This document shows, piece by piece, positions 7,651 through 15,787 of a stretch of DNA of 47,737 nucleotides; position 1 is the stretch's first letter, and each line of letters opens with the position of its first letter. The DNA comes from Crocinitomicaceae bacterium. GTDB taxonomy: Bacteria > Bacteroidota > Bacteroidia > Flavobacteriales_D > Sanyastnellaceae. The stretch spans positions 1-47,737 of the forward strand of contig PBIE01000034.1 of the NCBI GenBank assembly GCA_002720375.1, given 5' to 3'. The translations under genes were made by a program, and so were the position numbers. The notes under the pieces are model-generated. The model was not told the DNA's origin. It saw only the letters and a program-made list of their open reading frames with translations, and made no database searches.

Positions 7651-10600
7651 TCACTCGCAAATGGATTCCCAATACTGTAGGAAAATGAGGAGGTCGGGTG
7701 TATTCACGATGCCGTCGCTTGACAGATCGAAAAGGCAGGGTCCAACTTCATTAAGGATGCCAACGAAGACACAGCTTCCATCATCCACGTCGGCCGCGCC
7801 GCTGTAGTTCAGGGCTTGCGGATAGGTGCAACCCGCGAATGAGCTGGACCCGTCGATGCTGGTTCCATCGCAATTGAACCCGCTTTCGGCATAGGTGCAC
7901 GTGCCATTGTCTGCGGTGGCACTTGGGTCATAATTGCAAGCGTCTTGGTAGGTGCATCCAAAGATGTCGAGGTTGTCGCAGATGCCGTTTCCATTGTAGT
8001 CAGGGCATTCGTTTTCGTTTTCGTCGCAGATGCCATCCCCGTCACTGTCGTTTATGCAGTCTCCGTTGCAGTTTAGAATCGGGCCCGCATATGAGCAAGT
8101 GCCGTCATCATCTGTAGCAGTTGGGTCAAAGTTGCAGGCTGATTGGTCTGTACAGCCGATGATTTCATCTGAATCACAGGTTCCATCTTCGTCGGCATCA
8201 GCCGTGCAGTCTCCACCGCAGACGCCGAGGGCATCAAGCTGGTTTCCATCGCAGTCGCAGTCCCCTTCTGGTATGTCGGCGCATCCGCACTCGTATATGG
8301 CGCCCGGTCCGTTGCAGACCCCGCAGGCGTCGAGTTCCCCGACACAGTCATCGACATCGTCGCAGGTTCCATCTCCGTCTGTGTCAGCCGTGCAGTCTCC
8401 ACCGCAGACGCCGAGGGCGTCATTCGTCAAACACGACCCATCTTCCTCTGTAGCAGAGGGGTTGAAATTGCATGCTGTGTTGCTTGTGCAACCAAAAATT
8501 TCATCGTCGTCGCAGACACCGTCATCGTCGCTGTCATTGTCGATGACAGTTCCAGTCCCGTCTGTTTGACCAGAGCATGTGTCGCAACCTGTAGCATAGG
8601 TGCAGCTTCCGTTTGAATCTGTTGCAGACGCATTGTAGTTGCAAGCATTGATGTCCTCACAGCCAGGAATTTCATTGGCGTCGCATACGCCATCGTTATC
8701 CGTGTCATTGTCTATGACGACACCATCCGCACAGGTCTCGCAAATGCCATCTGTATACGTGCAAAGTGAGTTGTCTGTATCCGTGGTGGGGTCATCGTCA
8801 TAATTGCAAGCTGCAGGGTCTGTGCAACCGAGGGTTTCGTTGCCATTGCAAACACCGTCGTCATCTGTGTCGTTGTCCACAACGCTTCCTGTGCCATCGG
8901 TTTGGCCAGTGCAGTAATCGCAACCTGATGCAAATACGCAGGTTCCATCATCAGTGTTGGCACCAGAATCGTAGTTACAGGCTGCTGGGTCCGTGCAGCC
9001 CTGAAACGAACATGTTCCGTCGTCATATTCTGCCGAGGCATCAAAGTTGTTTGCTGTAGCGTCGGTGCATCCACCAAGTCCCACGGTGATTGTTGCCACC
9101 ATACCCAAACTGGCGTGTGCCCCAATTGAGCAATCGTATTGATAGACGCCGGGCACTGAGAATGTTACACTTCCCATGCAGGTGCCGGCCGCATTTCCTA
9201 TGTTGGTTGGGAGTCCAAACGATACGGGATTTCCAAACGAGAGGCCAGTCAACGTGGAGATGTCGCCGTTGACATTGTGAAATGATGACGATTCATTTTG
9301 CCAGACGACGGTTCCGCCTGTTGGGATGACCAGATTGTTTGGGGTGTATGCAAAATTCGTGGCGACCACCAACTCTCCTTCTGTGCCGCAGGCGTTGGCC
9401 TGACATGTTCCATCATCGATGTTGGCAGAAGGGTCATAGTTCCAAGCAAGTGGGTCGATGCAGCCCGGGTATTCACAATTTCCATCGTCCACATTGGCTA
9501 CCGGATCATAGTTCTGTGCAGAGGTGTCTGTACAACCGAGGTATTCACAACTGCCGTTGTCTTGTGTCGCGGAGGCGTCAAAGTTATCCGCAACGGGGTC
9601 GAGGCACCCCAAGATTTCATTGTCATCACACGTTCCATTGCCGTCAAGATCGGCTATGCAACTTCCTCCGCACACACCCAAAGCGTCGGTTTGGTTTCCA
9701 TCGCAGTCGCAGTTCTCTGCTGGAATGCCACTTCCTCCGCAAACGCCGCACTCGTCTAATGTTTCGCATGTGCCATTCGAGGGGTCGTCAAAATTGCAAG
9801 CGCTTACATCTGTGCAATTGTCTGCATCGTCGCAGAGGTAATCGCCATCCACATTCTCGCAGGTACAGATGTCTGGAAGGATGTCAACGTAATCTCCTAA
9901 GCCTTCCGTGGTGAAGCTCAATGGCAATCGATAATCTTCTCCCTCATCACCGTCAAATGGAATGATTTGAAGCCCCAAGGTGCCTGTGATCGTCCCCGAC
10001 GTTGTGAATTGACCAATGAGAATCCGAAGGTCTTCATCGGGAAAGACATTGGCGGATGTCGGAGGGTTGACGATCCATGCAAGTCCCGTTACTGTGTTGG
10101 CTATGAGCGCGTTTCCGGATTCAAAGTCTGCGAACCAGTTAAAGGCGGGGTCCTCAATGGTGGTGATGGTTTCGTATCCTGGAGGAAGGAAATTGGGGGA
10201 CCGGTCAATTCCAATGGTGACCCAGGTGTCGAATTCCAGGTCAGCATAGGCTGGTATATCAAACAGAATCGAAGAGATGTTGGACGGTGTGGCAGCACCG
10301 AAAAAGGACTGGTAAAAGGAGGTTGTTGATGCGATGTTGAGTTGTTCCGTGGCATTTCCATAACCAGACAGAACCTGGGTGTTGGGGTTGTCCACCTTAG
10401 CATAGAGCCGGTAGGTTTTCATTCCCGCAAGGGGATTTGGGGTCCCGAAAATATTGGTGGTGATGCCGGTGGTGTCGTGGTCCGCGATGAGTTCTACCTC
10501 CAAAGCGTATTCAGGCACACTGTCGCTGGGGAAAGAAGCCGACAGGATTTGCAGGGAATCGGGGCAACTGCAGAAGTCACATGTGCCATTGTCTATGATG

Positions 10601-11373
10601 GCTGTGGGGGCATAATTGCAAGCGTTGTCGTCCATGCAGCCGTGGGATTGAAAGCTGAGGTACGGACGGATGCAGTTTTCAGATGTCGATTCGCCATCTC
10701 GGAAAACTTGCATGGCCAAATCACCTGAAATCTCACCTTGCGTGGTGAGTTGAGCGATTAGCACTTTCTGGTTTGGCCCTGCGTTTCCGTTGGTGTAGAG
10801 GTCGACATTGTCGATATACCATGCGCCGCCATTTGCGGTGTTGATGTCGATGTTGCCTCCTGCAGCGAATGTGGAGGAGAACGGTGCGATTTGGTCCTCG
10901 ACAAGTGAGATTGTCGTCTCGTTTTCTAGGCTGTTGGGTGCTTCGTCGATGCCAATGGTCAACCAACTGTCGTGGATGATGTCGGGAAATGAGGAGAACA
11001 GCATGGGGCTGTTGGCGTTCACGAGCACGTTGGAAACGCCAGGAAAAAGGGGGCTTTGGTTGAAGGGTTGGGTTGATGCGATACTGAGTGGGCGGTTATC
11101 GTCGCCGTATACGGCACTCAGTTTGTCCAATGGCCCTTCCGTATTGAGGTAGACTCTGTAAGTGTTGTATCCGCTCAGATCCGTGGTGTTTCCATTAAAA
11201 TCGACAACGGGACCAATGTTCTCTGCGACCAGATCCACACTCAGAGTGAAGTCCCCATTGGATTCATCTCCACTGCATGGCACACCTTGAGCATGGGAAA
11301 GAAATGGGGTGCTCAGGCAGAGCATGAAGCACATTCGGATGAATGTAGAAGTGAAAGCCTGGGGGTAAGGCAT
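7651..11373 (-). CDS. Giant secreted Cys/Asp-rich repeat protein with cupredoxin domain
   Basis: A 1240-residue exported protein. The ATG at 11373 precedes a signal peptide ending [11 protein letters not shown]; the TTG 12 bases upstream is less likely. Two homologous domains occupy about 42-240 and 290-488; both contain TYR.Y, an L.IAST..F.QS block, W.TIGID..PN and a Q.TT.G.I.G.L..Q block. A cupredoxin (665-765) has candidate copper ligands H699, C748, H753 and M758. Around it run 13 copies of a roughly 20-residue unit of the form GCTDP.ACNYD..A..DDGTC, interleaved with TSP3/MopE-like DTDDDGVCD calcium-type motifs and three ALGVCGGDC units. The C-terminus is a dockerin-like [21 protein letters not shown], with no T9SS domain. 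It is probably a surface or matrix protein; its function is unknown. Confidence 0.85.
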   Translation of the reverse strand: MPYPQAFTSTFIRMCFMLCLSTPFLSHAQGVPCSGDESNGDFTLSVDLVAENIGPVVDFNGNTTDLSGYNTYRVYLNTEGPLDKLSAVYGDDNRPLSIASTQPFNQSPLFPGVSNVLVNANSPMLFSSFPDIIHDSWLTIGIDEAPNSLENETTISLVEDQIAPFSSTFAAGGNIDINTANGGAWYIDNVDLYTNGNAGPNQKVLIAQLTTQGEISGDLAMQVFRDGESTSENCIRPYLSFQSHGCMDDNACNYAPTAIIDNGTCDFCSCPDSLQILSASFPSDSVPEYALEVELIADHDTTGITTNIFGTPNPLAGMKTYRLYAKVDNPNTQVLSGYGNATEQLNIASTTSFYQSFFGAATPSNISSILFDIPAYADLEFDTWVTIGIDRSPNFLPPGYETITTIEDPAFNWFADFESGNALIANTVTGLAWIVNPPTSANVFPDEDLRILIGQFTTSGTITGTLGLQIIPFDGDEGEDYRLPLSFTTEGLGDYVDILPDICTCENVDGDYLCDDADNCTDVSACNFDDPSNGTCETLDECGVCGGSGIPAENCDCDGNQTDALGVCGGSCIADLDGNGTCDDNEILGCLDPVADNFDASATQDNGSCEYLGCTDTSAQNYDPVANVDDGNCEYPGCIDPLAWNYDPSANIDDGTCQANACGTEGELVVATNFAYTPNNLVIPTGGTVVWQNESSSFHNVNGDISTLTGLSFGNPVSFGLPTNIGNAAGTCMGSVTFSVPGVYQYDCSIGAHASLGMVATITVGLGGCTDATANNFDASAEYDDGTCSFQGCTDPAACNYDSGANTDDGTCVFASGCDYCTGQTDGTGSVVDNDTDDDGVCNGNETLGCTDPAACNYDDDPTTDTDNSLCTYTDGICETCADGVVIDNDTDNDGVCDANEIPGCEDINACNYNASATDSNGSCTYATGCDTCSGQTDGTGTVIDNDSDDDGVCDDDEIFGCTSNTACNFNPSATEEDGSCLTNDALGVCGGDCTADTDGDGTCDDVDDCVGELDACGVCNGPGAIYECGCADIPEGDCDCDGNQLDALGVCGGDCTADADEDGTCDSDEIIGCTDQSACNFDPTATDDDGTCSYAGPILNCNGDCINDSDGDGICDENENECPDYNGNGICDNLDIFGCTYQDACNYDPSATADNGTCTYAESGFNCDGTSIDGSSSFAGCTYPQALNYSGAADVDDGSCVFVGILNEVGPCLFDLSSDGIVNTPDLLIFLQYWESICE
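7780..9880 (-). repeat. Array of Cys/Asp-rich GCTDP..CNYDP repeats
   Basis: This is the protein-level repeat array within the giant gene. Twelve of the 13 copies of the pattern GC.D..A.NYDP.A..DDG.C lie here (the other is between the duplicated domains), mixed with DxDxDGxCD calcium-type motifs. Copies vary in sequence, and two are irregular, with a short or extended tail. A cupredoxin domain (about 9079-9381) interrupts the array. Confidence 0.8.
8198..8418. repeat. 35-bp exact direct repeat within the repeat array
   Basis: An identical 35-base segment occurs at 8198-8232 and 8384-8418, spaced 186 bases apart, which is 62 codons and in frame. On the minus strand both encode part of the [12 protein letters not shown] unit. 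This is the longest exact repeat I noticed and suggests recent unit duplication or conversion. Confidence 0.8.
9910..11250 (-). repeat. Tandem duplicated about-200-residue domain in the giant secreted protein
   Basis: Copy A is encoded at about 11250-10654 and copy B at about 10506-9910. The copies share ordered blocks: a TYR.Y strand, LSxxYG, IAST..F.QS, D.W.TIGID..PN, ED....F....G, NT..G.AW and a Q.TT.G.I.G.L..Q end. They are separated by one Cys/Asp-rich repeat ([10 protein letters not shown] type). The blocks are visible by eye at protein level; DNA identity is low, so the duplication is old. Confidence 0.75.
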
Positions 11374-11428
11374 TGTGACAAGCAAGTATGGCCATTTAAA
11401 TATGCATCAAAATCGCTTCATTTGTATA

Positions 11429-11450
11429 TAATTTGTCTTCTAATTTGTCT
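11429..11450. repeat. Two 10-bp direct repeats with 12-bp period upstream of giant gene
   Basis: TAATTTGTCT occurs at 11429-11438 and again at 11441-11450. Degenerate neighbours (ATTTGTAT at 11420-11427) continue the same period in an AT-rich 170-base leader upstream of the giant repeat protein. This could be a regulator binding site, or simple AT-rich drift in promoter DNA. Confidence 0.4.
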
Positions 11451-11548
11451 ATGTAATCGTCTTATGTGACATTATTATAGCCTTGGTCTTTATCTGCTTC
11501 TTGGTTATCCGGGTTGATTTGGTACTTCTTATAAATCCTTGTGGCATG

Positions 11549-11574
11549 AAAAACCCGGACTGGTCCGGGTGTTT
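11549..11574 (-). terminator. Intrinsic terminator of the tRNA-Met gene
   Basis: The stem ACCCGGA (11553-11559) pairs with TCCGGGT (11564-11570) around a CTGG loop. Read on the minus strand, it is followed by a run of four to five T. It lies 7 bases downstream of the tRNA 3' end on the same strand. Confidence 0.85.
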
Positions 11575-11580
11575 TCTGTG

Positions 11581-11654
11581 TAGCGAGAGAGAGACTTGAA
11601 CTCTCGACCTCAGGATTATGAATCCTGCGCTCTAACCAGCTGAGCTACCTCGCC
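11581..11654 (-). tRNA. tRNA-Met(CAT), elongator type
   Basis: A 74-nt cloverleaf on the minus strand. The acceptor GGCGAGG pairs with TCTCGCT (including two G-U pairs), the D arm is GCTC/GAGC, the anticodon stem CAGGA/TCCTG holds the loop TTCATAA with anticodon CAT, and the T stem GAGAG/CTCTC holds TTCAAGT. The discriminator is A. CCA is not encoded, so the tRNA needs the CCA-adding enzyme (a candidate is at 22128-23642). A paired position 1-72 argues against initiator tRNA. Ile2 (lysidine) also reads as CAT, but this sequence looks like elongator Met. Confidence 0.93.
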
Positions 11655-11682
11655 AAAGGAAGGTCGTCTCGTAGACGGGCGG

Positions 11683-11690
11683 CAAAATTA
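11683..11690 (-). promoter_or_regulatory. -7 element of the tRNA-Met promoter
   Basis: TAATTTTG on the minus strand is an exact match to the Bacteroidota -7 consensus TAnnTTTG. It lies about 29 bases before the tRNA 5' end, predicting a short 5' leader that would be removed by RNase P. No clear -33 TTTG is seen. Confidence 0.6.
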
Positions 11691-11792
11691 GGTAAAGTGA
11701 AGTTGGTTGGCCCCCCTCTTTTGGGAATGTTTGGAGTACTGGCAATGTCTGAGGCCCTGAGTCATTGTATATTCCGCCACGATTTCCGTGAT

Positions 11793-12179
11793 ATGGAGCG
11801 AGTTGAATTTCAAGTAGAGGTGCCGATTCAGGCGAGTAAGGGGTCGATTTTTACCCGTTTGAATAACCCCAGTGGATTGTCCGAGTGGTTTGCCGATGAT
11901 GTGAACATCAAGAAGGATGTCTTCACATTCTTCTGGGATGGCTCTGAGGAGTCAGCGCGCCTGGTGACCCAAAAACGGGAAGAGTTTGTGAAGTTTCGTT
12001 GGATGGAGCACGAAGAAGAGGGCGCCAAGACATTCTTTGAAATGCGCATCAAAATTGATCCTTTGACAGGAGATACGGCACTTCTGGTGACGGACTATGC
12101 GGAAGAGGATGAGGTGGAAGAGGCTACTTTGTTGTGGGAGAAGCAGCTGCGTGATTTGAAGCGCGTGCTCGGGGGCTGA
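11793..12179 (+). CDS. START-like / SRPBCC domain protein
   Basis: A 128-residue protein beginning MERVEFQVEVPIQAS and resembling the AHSA1/SRPBCC START-like domain proteins of Bacteroidota: IFTRLNNPSGLSEWFADDV, then alternating strands (FTFFWDG, VKFRWM, FEMRIKIDPLTGDTALLVTDY) and a C-terminal helix with LWEKQLRDLKRVLGG. Such folds bind hydrophobic ligands or protein partners; the actual ligand is unknown. The frame stays open upstream to 11697, but the family normally begins at this ATG. It is convergent with the TrmN6 gene, 11 bases away. Confidence 0.82.
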   Translation: MERVEFQVEVPIQASKGSIFTRLNNPSGLSEWFADDVNIKKDVFTFFWDGSEESARLVTQKREEFVKFRWMEHEEEGAKTFFEMRIKIDPLTGDTALLVTDYAEEDEVEEATLLWEKQLRDLKRVLGG

Positions 12180-12190
12180 TTCTCCCCTTC

Positions 12191-12931
12191 TTAGGTCCCC
12201 CTTAAATAGGGTTGAACTAGACTTAAGTATTGCTCGGTAAAGTCCAATGTGGCCTCGCCTTCTAAGGTGAGCGTCTCTTCGAGAACCTGTATTTCTTCTT
12301 GCGGTCTGTAAATCCATTCGGACAAGAACCGCTTCGGTAACAAATGGCGCATCGTTTTGACATGGACCAATCGTGAAGGGCGGAATTGATATCCCGATGA
12401 CCACGTGTGCCATTCTTCTAAACGATCATGCGGCCAAATGGTACACAGGCGTCCTTCTGGCTTTAAGAGTGAGGAGGCAGCTTTGACCAGGTCGCCCATG
12501 GTGAGTGTGTCGTCGTGACGTGCAAGGTTTCTTGCTTCAATGGGTGATTTTGGTTTGTTTCTGAAAAACGGGGGATTGGCGACCATCAGGTCAATTTTGC
12601 CTGCAATGTCTGGCATTGCTTGGTGGGCCTCTTGAATTGCCCCTTGCCACGCCTTTGCGGTCAACCCACCGAAGGGTTGTGATGCATAGTTTTTTTTGGC
12701 TTGCTCAGCCGCCTGCGGCTCCAGTTCACAACCGATGACCTTGCCTCCGGGGGCCATTCTTTGCATGAGCATGATGCCAACATATCCATTGCCCGCTCCC
12801 ACATCTATGACGTGGTGCGCTCCTTTTACATTGGTCCAGCAGCCGAGCACGATTCCGTCGGTTCCAACTTTCATGGCAGCACCGTCCTGTTCAACCGTGA
12901 ATGACTTGAAGTGGAAGGGACCGCGAGCCAT
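12191..12931 (-). CDS. trmN6: tRNA1(Val) (adenine(37)-N6)-methyltransferase
   Basis: A 246-residue class I SAM-dependent methyltransferase of the TrmN6/YfiC type. It shows the N-terminal FHFKSFTVEQDGAAMKVGTDGIVLGCW typical of the family (only part quoted in order), SAM-binding motif I VIDVGAGNGY (41-50), and the N6-adenine catalytic motif NPPF (119-122). The expected reaction is N6-methylation of A37 in tRNA-Val. It is the last gene of the eight-gene minus-strand operon, starting 3 bases after the carbonic anhydrase stop codon. Confidence 0.88.
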   Translation of the reverse strand: MARGPFHFKSFTVEQDGAAMKVGTDGIVLGCWTNVKGAHHVIDVGAGNGYVGIMLMQRMAPGGKVIGCELEPQAAEQAKKNYASQPFGGLTAKAWQGAIQEAHQAMPDIAGKIDLMVANPPFFRNKPKSPIEARNLARHDDTLTMGDLVKAASSLLKPEGRLCTIWPHDRLEEWHTWSSGYQFRPSRLVHVKTMRHLLPKRFLSEWIYRPQEEIQVLEETLTLEGEATLDFTEQYLSLVQPYLRGT

Positions 12932-12934
12932 GGC

Positions 12935-13534
12935 TTACGTGTTGTCCCTGCGGCGTTGCCAGGTTTCAAATTTTGGAAAAGACGCTGGCCGTTCCTCCGG
13001 CTCGGATTCTAGTGGCGTGCAGTCGCACAAATGGGTTTTGCAGTCTTCCGGTAATTGTTGGTAGAGGGAGGTGCCTTCGATTTTGTGGGCGAGCATCGCG
13101 TCGGACACTTCTCCTATGACTTTAGCGGGGTTCCCTGCTATAATGGATCTGGGGGCCCAAATACTTTGGGCTTTTAGGAACGCGAGTGCACCGACAATGC
13201 ACCCCTCTCCCACTTGAACATCGTCCATGACGACCGCGTTCATTCCAATCATGCATTGCGTACCAAGGGCAGCGCCGTGTATGATGGCGCCATGTCCGAC
13301 ATGCGCGCCTTCGGCAAGGTGGACGGTGGTTCCAGGAAACATATGGACCACGCAGTTTTCTTGGACATTGCAGCCGGCTTTCAAAATGATGCGTCCCCAA
13401 TCTCCACGCAGTACAGCACCAGGGCCGATATAGCAATCGGGGCCGATGGTCACGTGACCGATGACGGATGCCTGAGGGTGGACATAGGCTGATGGGTGTA
13501 AGACCGGAATCATCCCTTTGAACGACTGGATCAT
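12935..13534 (-). CDS. Gamma-class carbonic anhydrase family protein (YrdA/PaaY-like)
   Basis: A 199-residue left-handed beta-helix protein with hexapeptide repeats (HPQASVIGHVTIGPDCYIGPG and onward) and the three gamma-carbonic-anhydrase zinc histidines H64, H81 and H86 in VVHMF and VGHGAIIHG. A C-terminal helix caps the trimer. It may be a carbonic anhydrase or a thioesterase-like PaaY homologue; the neighbouring thiolase makes the latter worth considering. The ATG at 13534 is chosen because it forms an ATGA overlap with the thiolase stop; the ATG at 13513 is the alternative. The extended tail with LCDCTPLESEPEER is not typical of short family members. Confidence 0.87.
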   Translation of the reverse strand: MIQSFKGMIPVLHPSAYVHPQASVIGHVTIGPDCYIGPGAVLRGDWGRIILKAGCNVQENCVVHMFPGTTVHLAEGAHVGHGAIIHGAALGTQCMIGMNAVVMDDVQVGEGCIVGALAFLKAQSIWAPRSIIAGNPAKVIGEVSDAMLAHKIEGTSLYQQLPEDCKTHLCDCTPLESEPEERPASFPKFETWQRRRDNT

Positions 13535-14745
13535 GTTGTTTCTGGATTGCGCAGGATGGTGGCATAACCCTGCCCTACCCCAATGCAAAGCGAGACTAAA
13601 GCGTAACGGCCTTTGTTCCGTTTCAATTGACGGGCTGCTGTGAGAAGGATGCGGGCGCCCGTCATGCCAAGGGGGTGTCCCAGGGCAATCGCTCCACCCT
13701 GTGGATTGATCCGTGGGTCGTCATCTGAAAGGCCCATGGATCGTGTGCACGCCAAGCTTTGTGCAGCAAAGGCTTCGTTCAATTCGATGTGGTCCATGTC
13801 TTGCAAGGCAAGTCCAGCCTTGGATAAGGCTTTTTCCGAAGCTTCAACGGGACCAATCCCCATAATTCTCGGCTCTACCCCAACCACGGCGTTGGAGATT
13901 ATTTCAGCAATTGGGGACAGCCCATGCTGATCAATTCCTCGCTGGTTGGCCAAGAGCAATGCGCAAGCGCCGTCATTTAATCCGCTGCTGTTGCCCGCTG
14001 TTACACTGCCTCCATCTTTTCGGAAAGCGGGGCGAAGGCGAGAAAGGATTTCAATTGTCGATGTGGGCTTTATGAATTCGTCTTCGGCAAACAGAAGGTC
14101 ATCTTGCTTTCGCCTTGGGATAGACACAGGGACGATTTCCTCAGCGAAGGCTCCTGTACTTCTGGCTTGAGCTGCTTTGGATTGAGACCATGCTGCAAAT
14201 CGATCTTGGTCTTCCCTGCTGATGTTGTGCAGGTCGACGAGGTTTTCTGCAGTGACGCCCATTCCATCTGTTCCATAGAGCTCATGAAGCTTGGGATTGA
14301 CGAATCGCCAGCCAAAACTGCTGTCATGCATTTGTGCATCCCGGCCAAACGGCTTGCTCGCTTTGCTGATGACCCATGGGCCGCGGGTCATGTGTTCTAC
14401 GCCCCCCGAAATCACAACATCGGCATCGCCTATTTGGAGCGCCCTTGCGGCATGTATGGTGGCCGCCATTCCCGATGCGCAAAGCCGGTTGACAGTTTCC
14501 CCGGGAACTGTATGAGGGAGCCCTGCCAGCAGCAAGGCCATCCGCGCAATGTTTCGGTTGTCCTCCCCTGCCTGATTTGCGCATCCCATGAGGACATCGC
14601 CAATGGCAGCGGGGTCTATGTTTGGATTTCGCTCGAGAAGCGAGCGCAGGACATGGGCAGCGAGGTCGTCTGTTCGGACCGGGGCGAGTGTGCCTCCAAA
14701 GTTGCCAATGGGCGTTCGGATGCCGTCAATCAGGAATGCATTCAT
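13531..14745 (-). CDS. Acetyl-CoA acyltransferase (thiolase)
   Basis: A 404-residue thiolase catalysing CoA-dependent cleavage or condensation of 3-ketoacyl-CoA. The catalytic residues are visible: C89 in NRLCASGM, H357 in GGAIALGHPLG and C387 in VSLCIGVGQG, plus the NEAF motif (323-326). The segment GGVEHMTRGPWVISK and FGWRFVNPKL resemble 3-oxoadipyl-CoA thiolases (PcaF/PaaJ), but no other aromatic-degradation gene is nearby, so a general beta-oxidation role is equally likely. It overlaps both neighbours by ATGA junctions, placing it inside the gldF-gldG operon. Confidence 0.9.
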   Translation of the reverse strand: MNAFLIDGIRTPIGNFGGTLAPVRTDDLAAHVLRSLLERNPNIDPAAIGDVLMGCANQAGEDNRNIARMALLLAGLPHTVPGETVNRLCASGMAATIHAARALQIGDADVVISGGVEHMTRGPWVISKASKPFGRDAQMHDSSFGWRFVNPKLHELYGTDGMGVTAENLVDLHNISREDQDRFAAWSQSKAAQARSTGAFAEEIVPVSIPRRKQDDLLFAEDEFIKPTSTIEILSRLRPAFRKDGGSVTAGNSSGLNDGACALLLANQRGIDQHGLSPIAEIISNAVVGVEPRIMGIGPVEASEKALSKAGLALQDMDHIELNEAFAAQSLACTRSMGLSDDDPRINPQGGAIALGHPLGMTGARILLTAARQLKRNKGRYALVSLCIGVGQGYATILRNPETT

Positions 14746-15776
14746 GATGCCGAGGGGGATTCAAGGTTGCGCCAGAAGTCGAGTATGGGATTGAAGACGA
14801 AGGTTTGGACAAGTGCCACCTCGCCATTGACCAGTGCATACATGCGACTTCCGTCGTGGGACATCCGTTCACCGTTGAGGTCGTATTCCTCCATGATTGG
14901 CGCTTTCCAATACAGGGTCATGGGAATGTGACGTCCGTCTTTGTAGTGAACCTCGAGTGTCCAAGCTGGCTGTGTTTCAATCAGACTGTCTTCTTGTGCT
15001 GGGGACAGATGGCTGTCCCATGTTTCGATGTGGACCTTGCACATTCGGAGCCATTGGTCCCTCATGGCCGTTTGTGAAATATCGATGGGGTGCGGCCCAC
15101 TTGTCGCATTAAGTGCCTCTCCATCGGCGGCCCATTCAATTGAGGCTTCTGTGCCAATGTCATCAATCGGTTTTGCATTTATGGATTGAATTTGACCGGG
15201 CTGGGATTCGTAGATGCCCGTGTACCGCCATTCGTCTTCAGAGGTGAAAAATCGGGTGGATAAGAATCCGGTAAAACCTTCCATATGAGTTATGTACGGC
15301 GTTTTTGATCGTCCGTCCCCTGGGAGTTCTAGGAGCATGTGAGTGCCAGTGTGACTCTGTGTGGGCGTTCCGATGAACCATGTCTTGTGAGGTTCGGGTG
15401 CCCCGTCTAAATAAATGTCGACGCGCTTGCCTGATGAGGCCATCATGCGCAGCACGCCTTCTTTTGCGGATTGTTGGACGGGTTGGCGCACGGTGACGCG
15501 CTTGAAGGTTTTGAGCAACAAGTCAGTGGCGTCTTTTCTAGCCAATAGACGGCTATTCAGAGTCCACAATCCCAGCTGGTGTTTACTTCGTTCGAGTAGT
15601 GCAACCTTGCCCTGTGCGTCGGCGATTCGAATGGTGGTCACACGGGAGGTGTCGTCAATGGAAAAATGCGTTTCGCGATCGGCATCCAATTGACCAGAAT
15701 CTGGTTGCAAGGCCATGATGATGCCAATAACACAAAGGGCTGCGATGGCAAGAAGAGTTAAAGGAGAACGTTTCAT
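14742..15776 (-). CDS. DUF4340-like protein following gldG
   Basis: A 344-residue protein with one N-terminal membrane anchor or signal (MKRSPLTLLAIAALCVIGIIMAL), then a beta-rich body with FSIDDTSRVTTIRIADAQGKVALLER, GLWTLNSRLLARKDATDLLLKTFKRV and a domain ending IPMTLYWKAPIM. Its content and position right after gldG match DUF4340-type partners of GldG-family ABC transporters; I infer that it is an accessory subunit on the periplasmic side. The start at 15776 lies 11 bases after gldG; an ATG at 15803 overlapping gldG is possible. It overlaps the thiolase gene by ATGA. Confidence 0.68.
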   Translation of the reverse strand: MKRSPLTLLAIAALCVIGIIMALQPDSGQLDADRETHFSIDDTSRVTTIRIADAQGKVALLERSKHQLGLWTLNSRLLARKDATDLLLKTFKRVTVRQPVQQSAKEGVLRMMASSGKRVDIYLDGAPEPHKTWFIGTPTQSHTGTHMLLELPGDGRSKTPYITHMEGFTGFLSTRFFTSEDEWRYTGIYESQPGQIQSINAKPIDDIGTEASIEWAADGEALNATSGPHPIDISQTAMRDQWLRMCKVHIETWDSHLSPAQEDSLIETQPAWTLEVHYKDGRHIPMTLYWKAPIMEEYDLNGERMSHDGSRMYALVNGEVALVQTFVFNPILDFWRNLESPSAS

Positions 15777-15787
15777 GTTACTCGCTG

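Noticed and set aside
8030-8569. 179-codon plus-strand open frame, Ser/Pro/Gln-rich
   Set aside because: It is the antisense shadow of the Asp/Cys-rich repeat array; composition is exactly what the complement of GAT/GAC/TGC-rich codons gives.
7651-10700. Possible CRISPR or VNTR array
   Set aside because: The repeats are coding, variable and unevenly spaced at DNA level, so they are protein repeats and not a CRISPR array.
12172-12187. GGGG/CCCC hairpin at the convergent START-like/trmN6 junction
   Set aside because: Only a 4-bp stem with an 8-base loop and no T-tract; too weak to call a terminator.
11952-12413. 153-codon minus-strand frame bridging the START-like gene and trmN6
   Set aside because: It overlaps two well-supported genes and has no family features.
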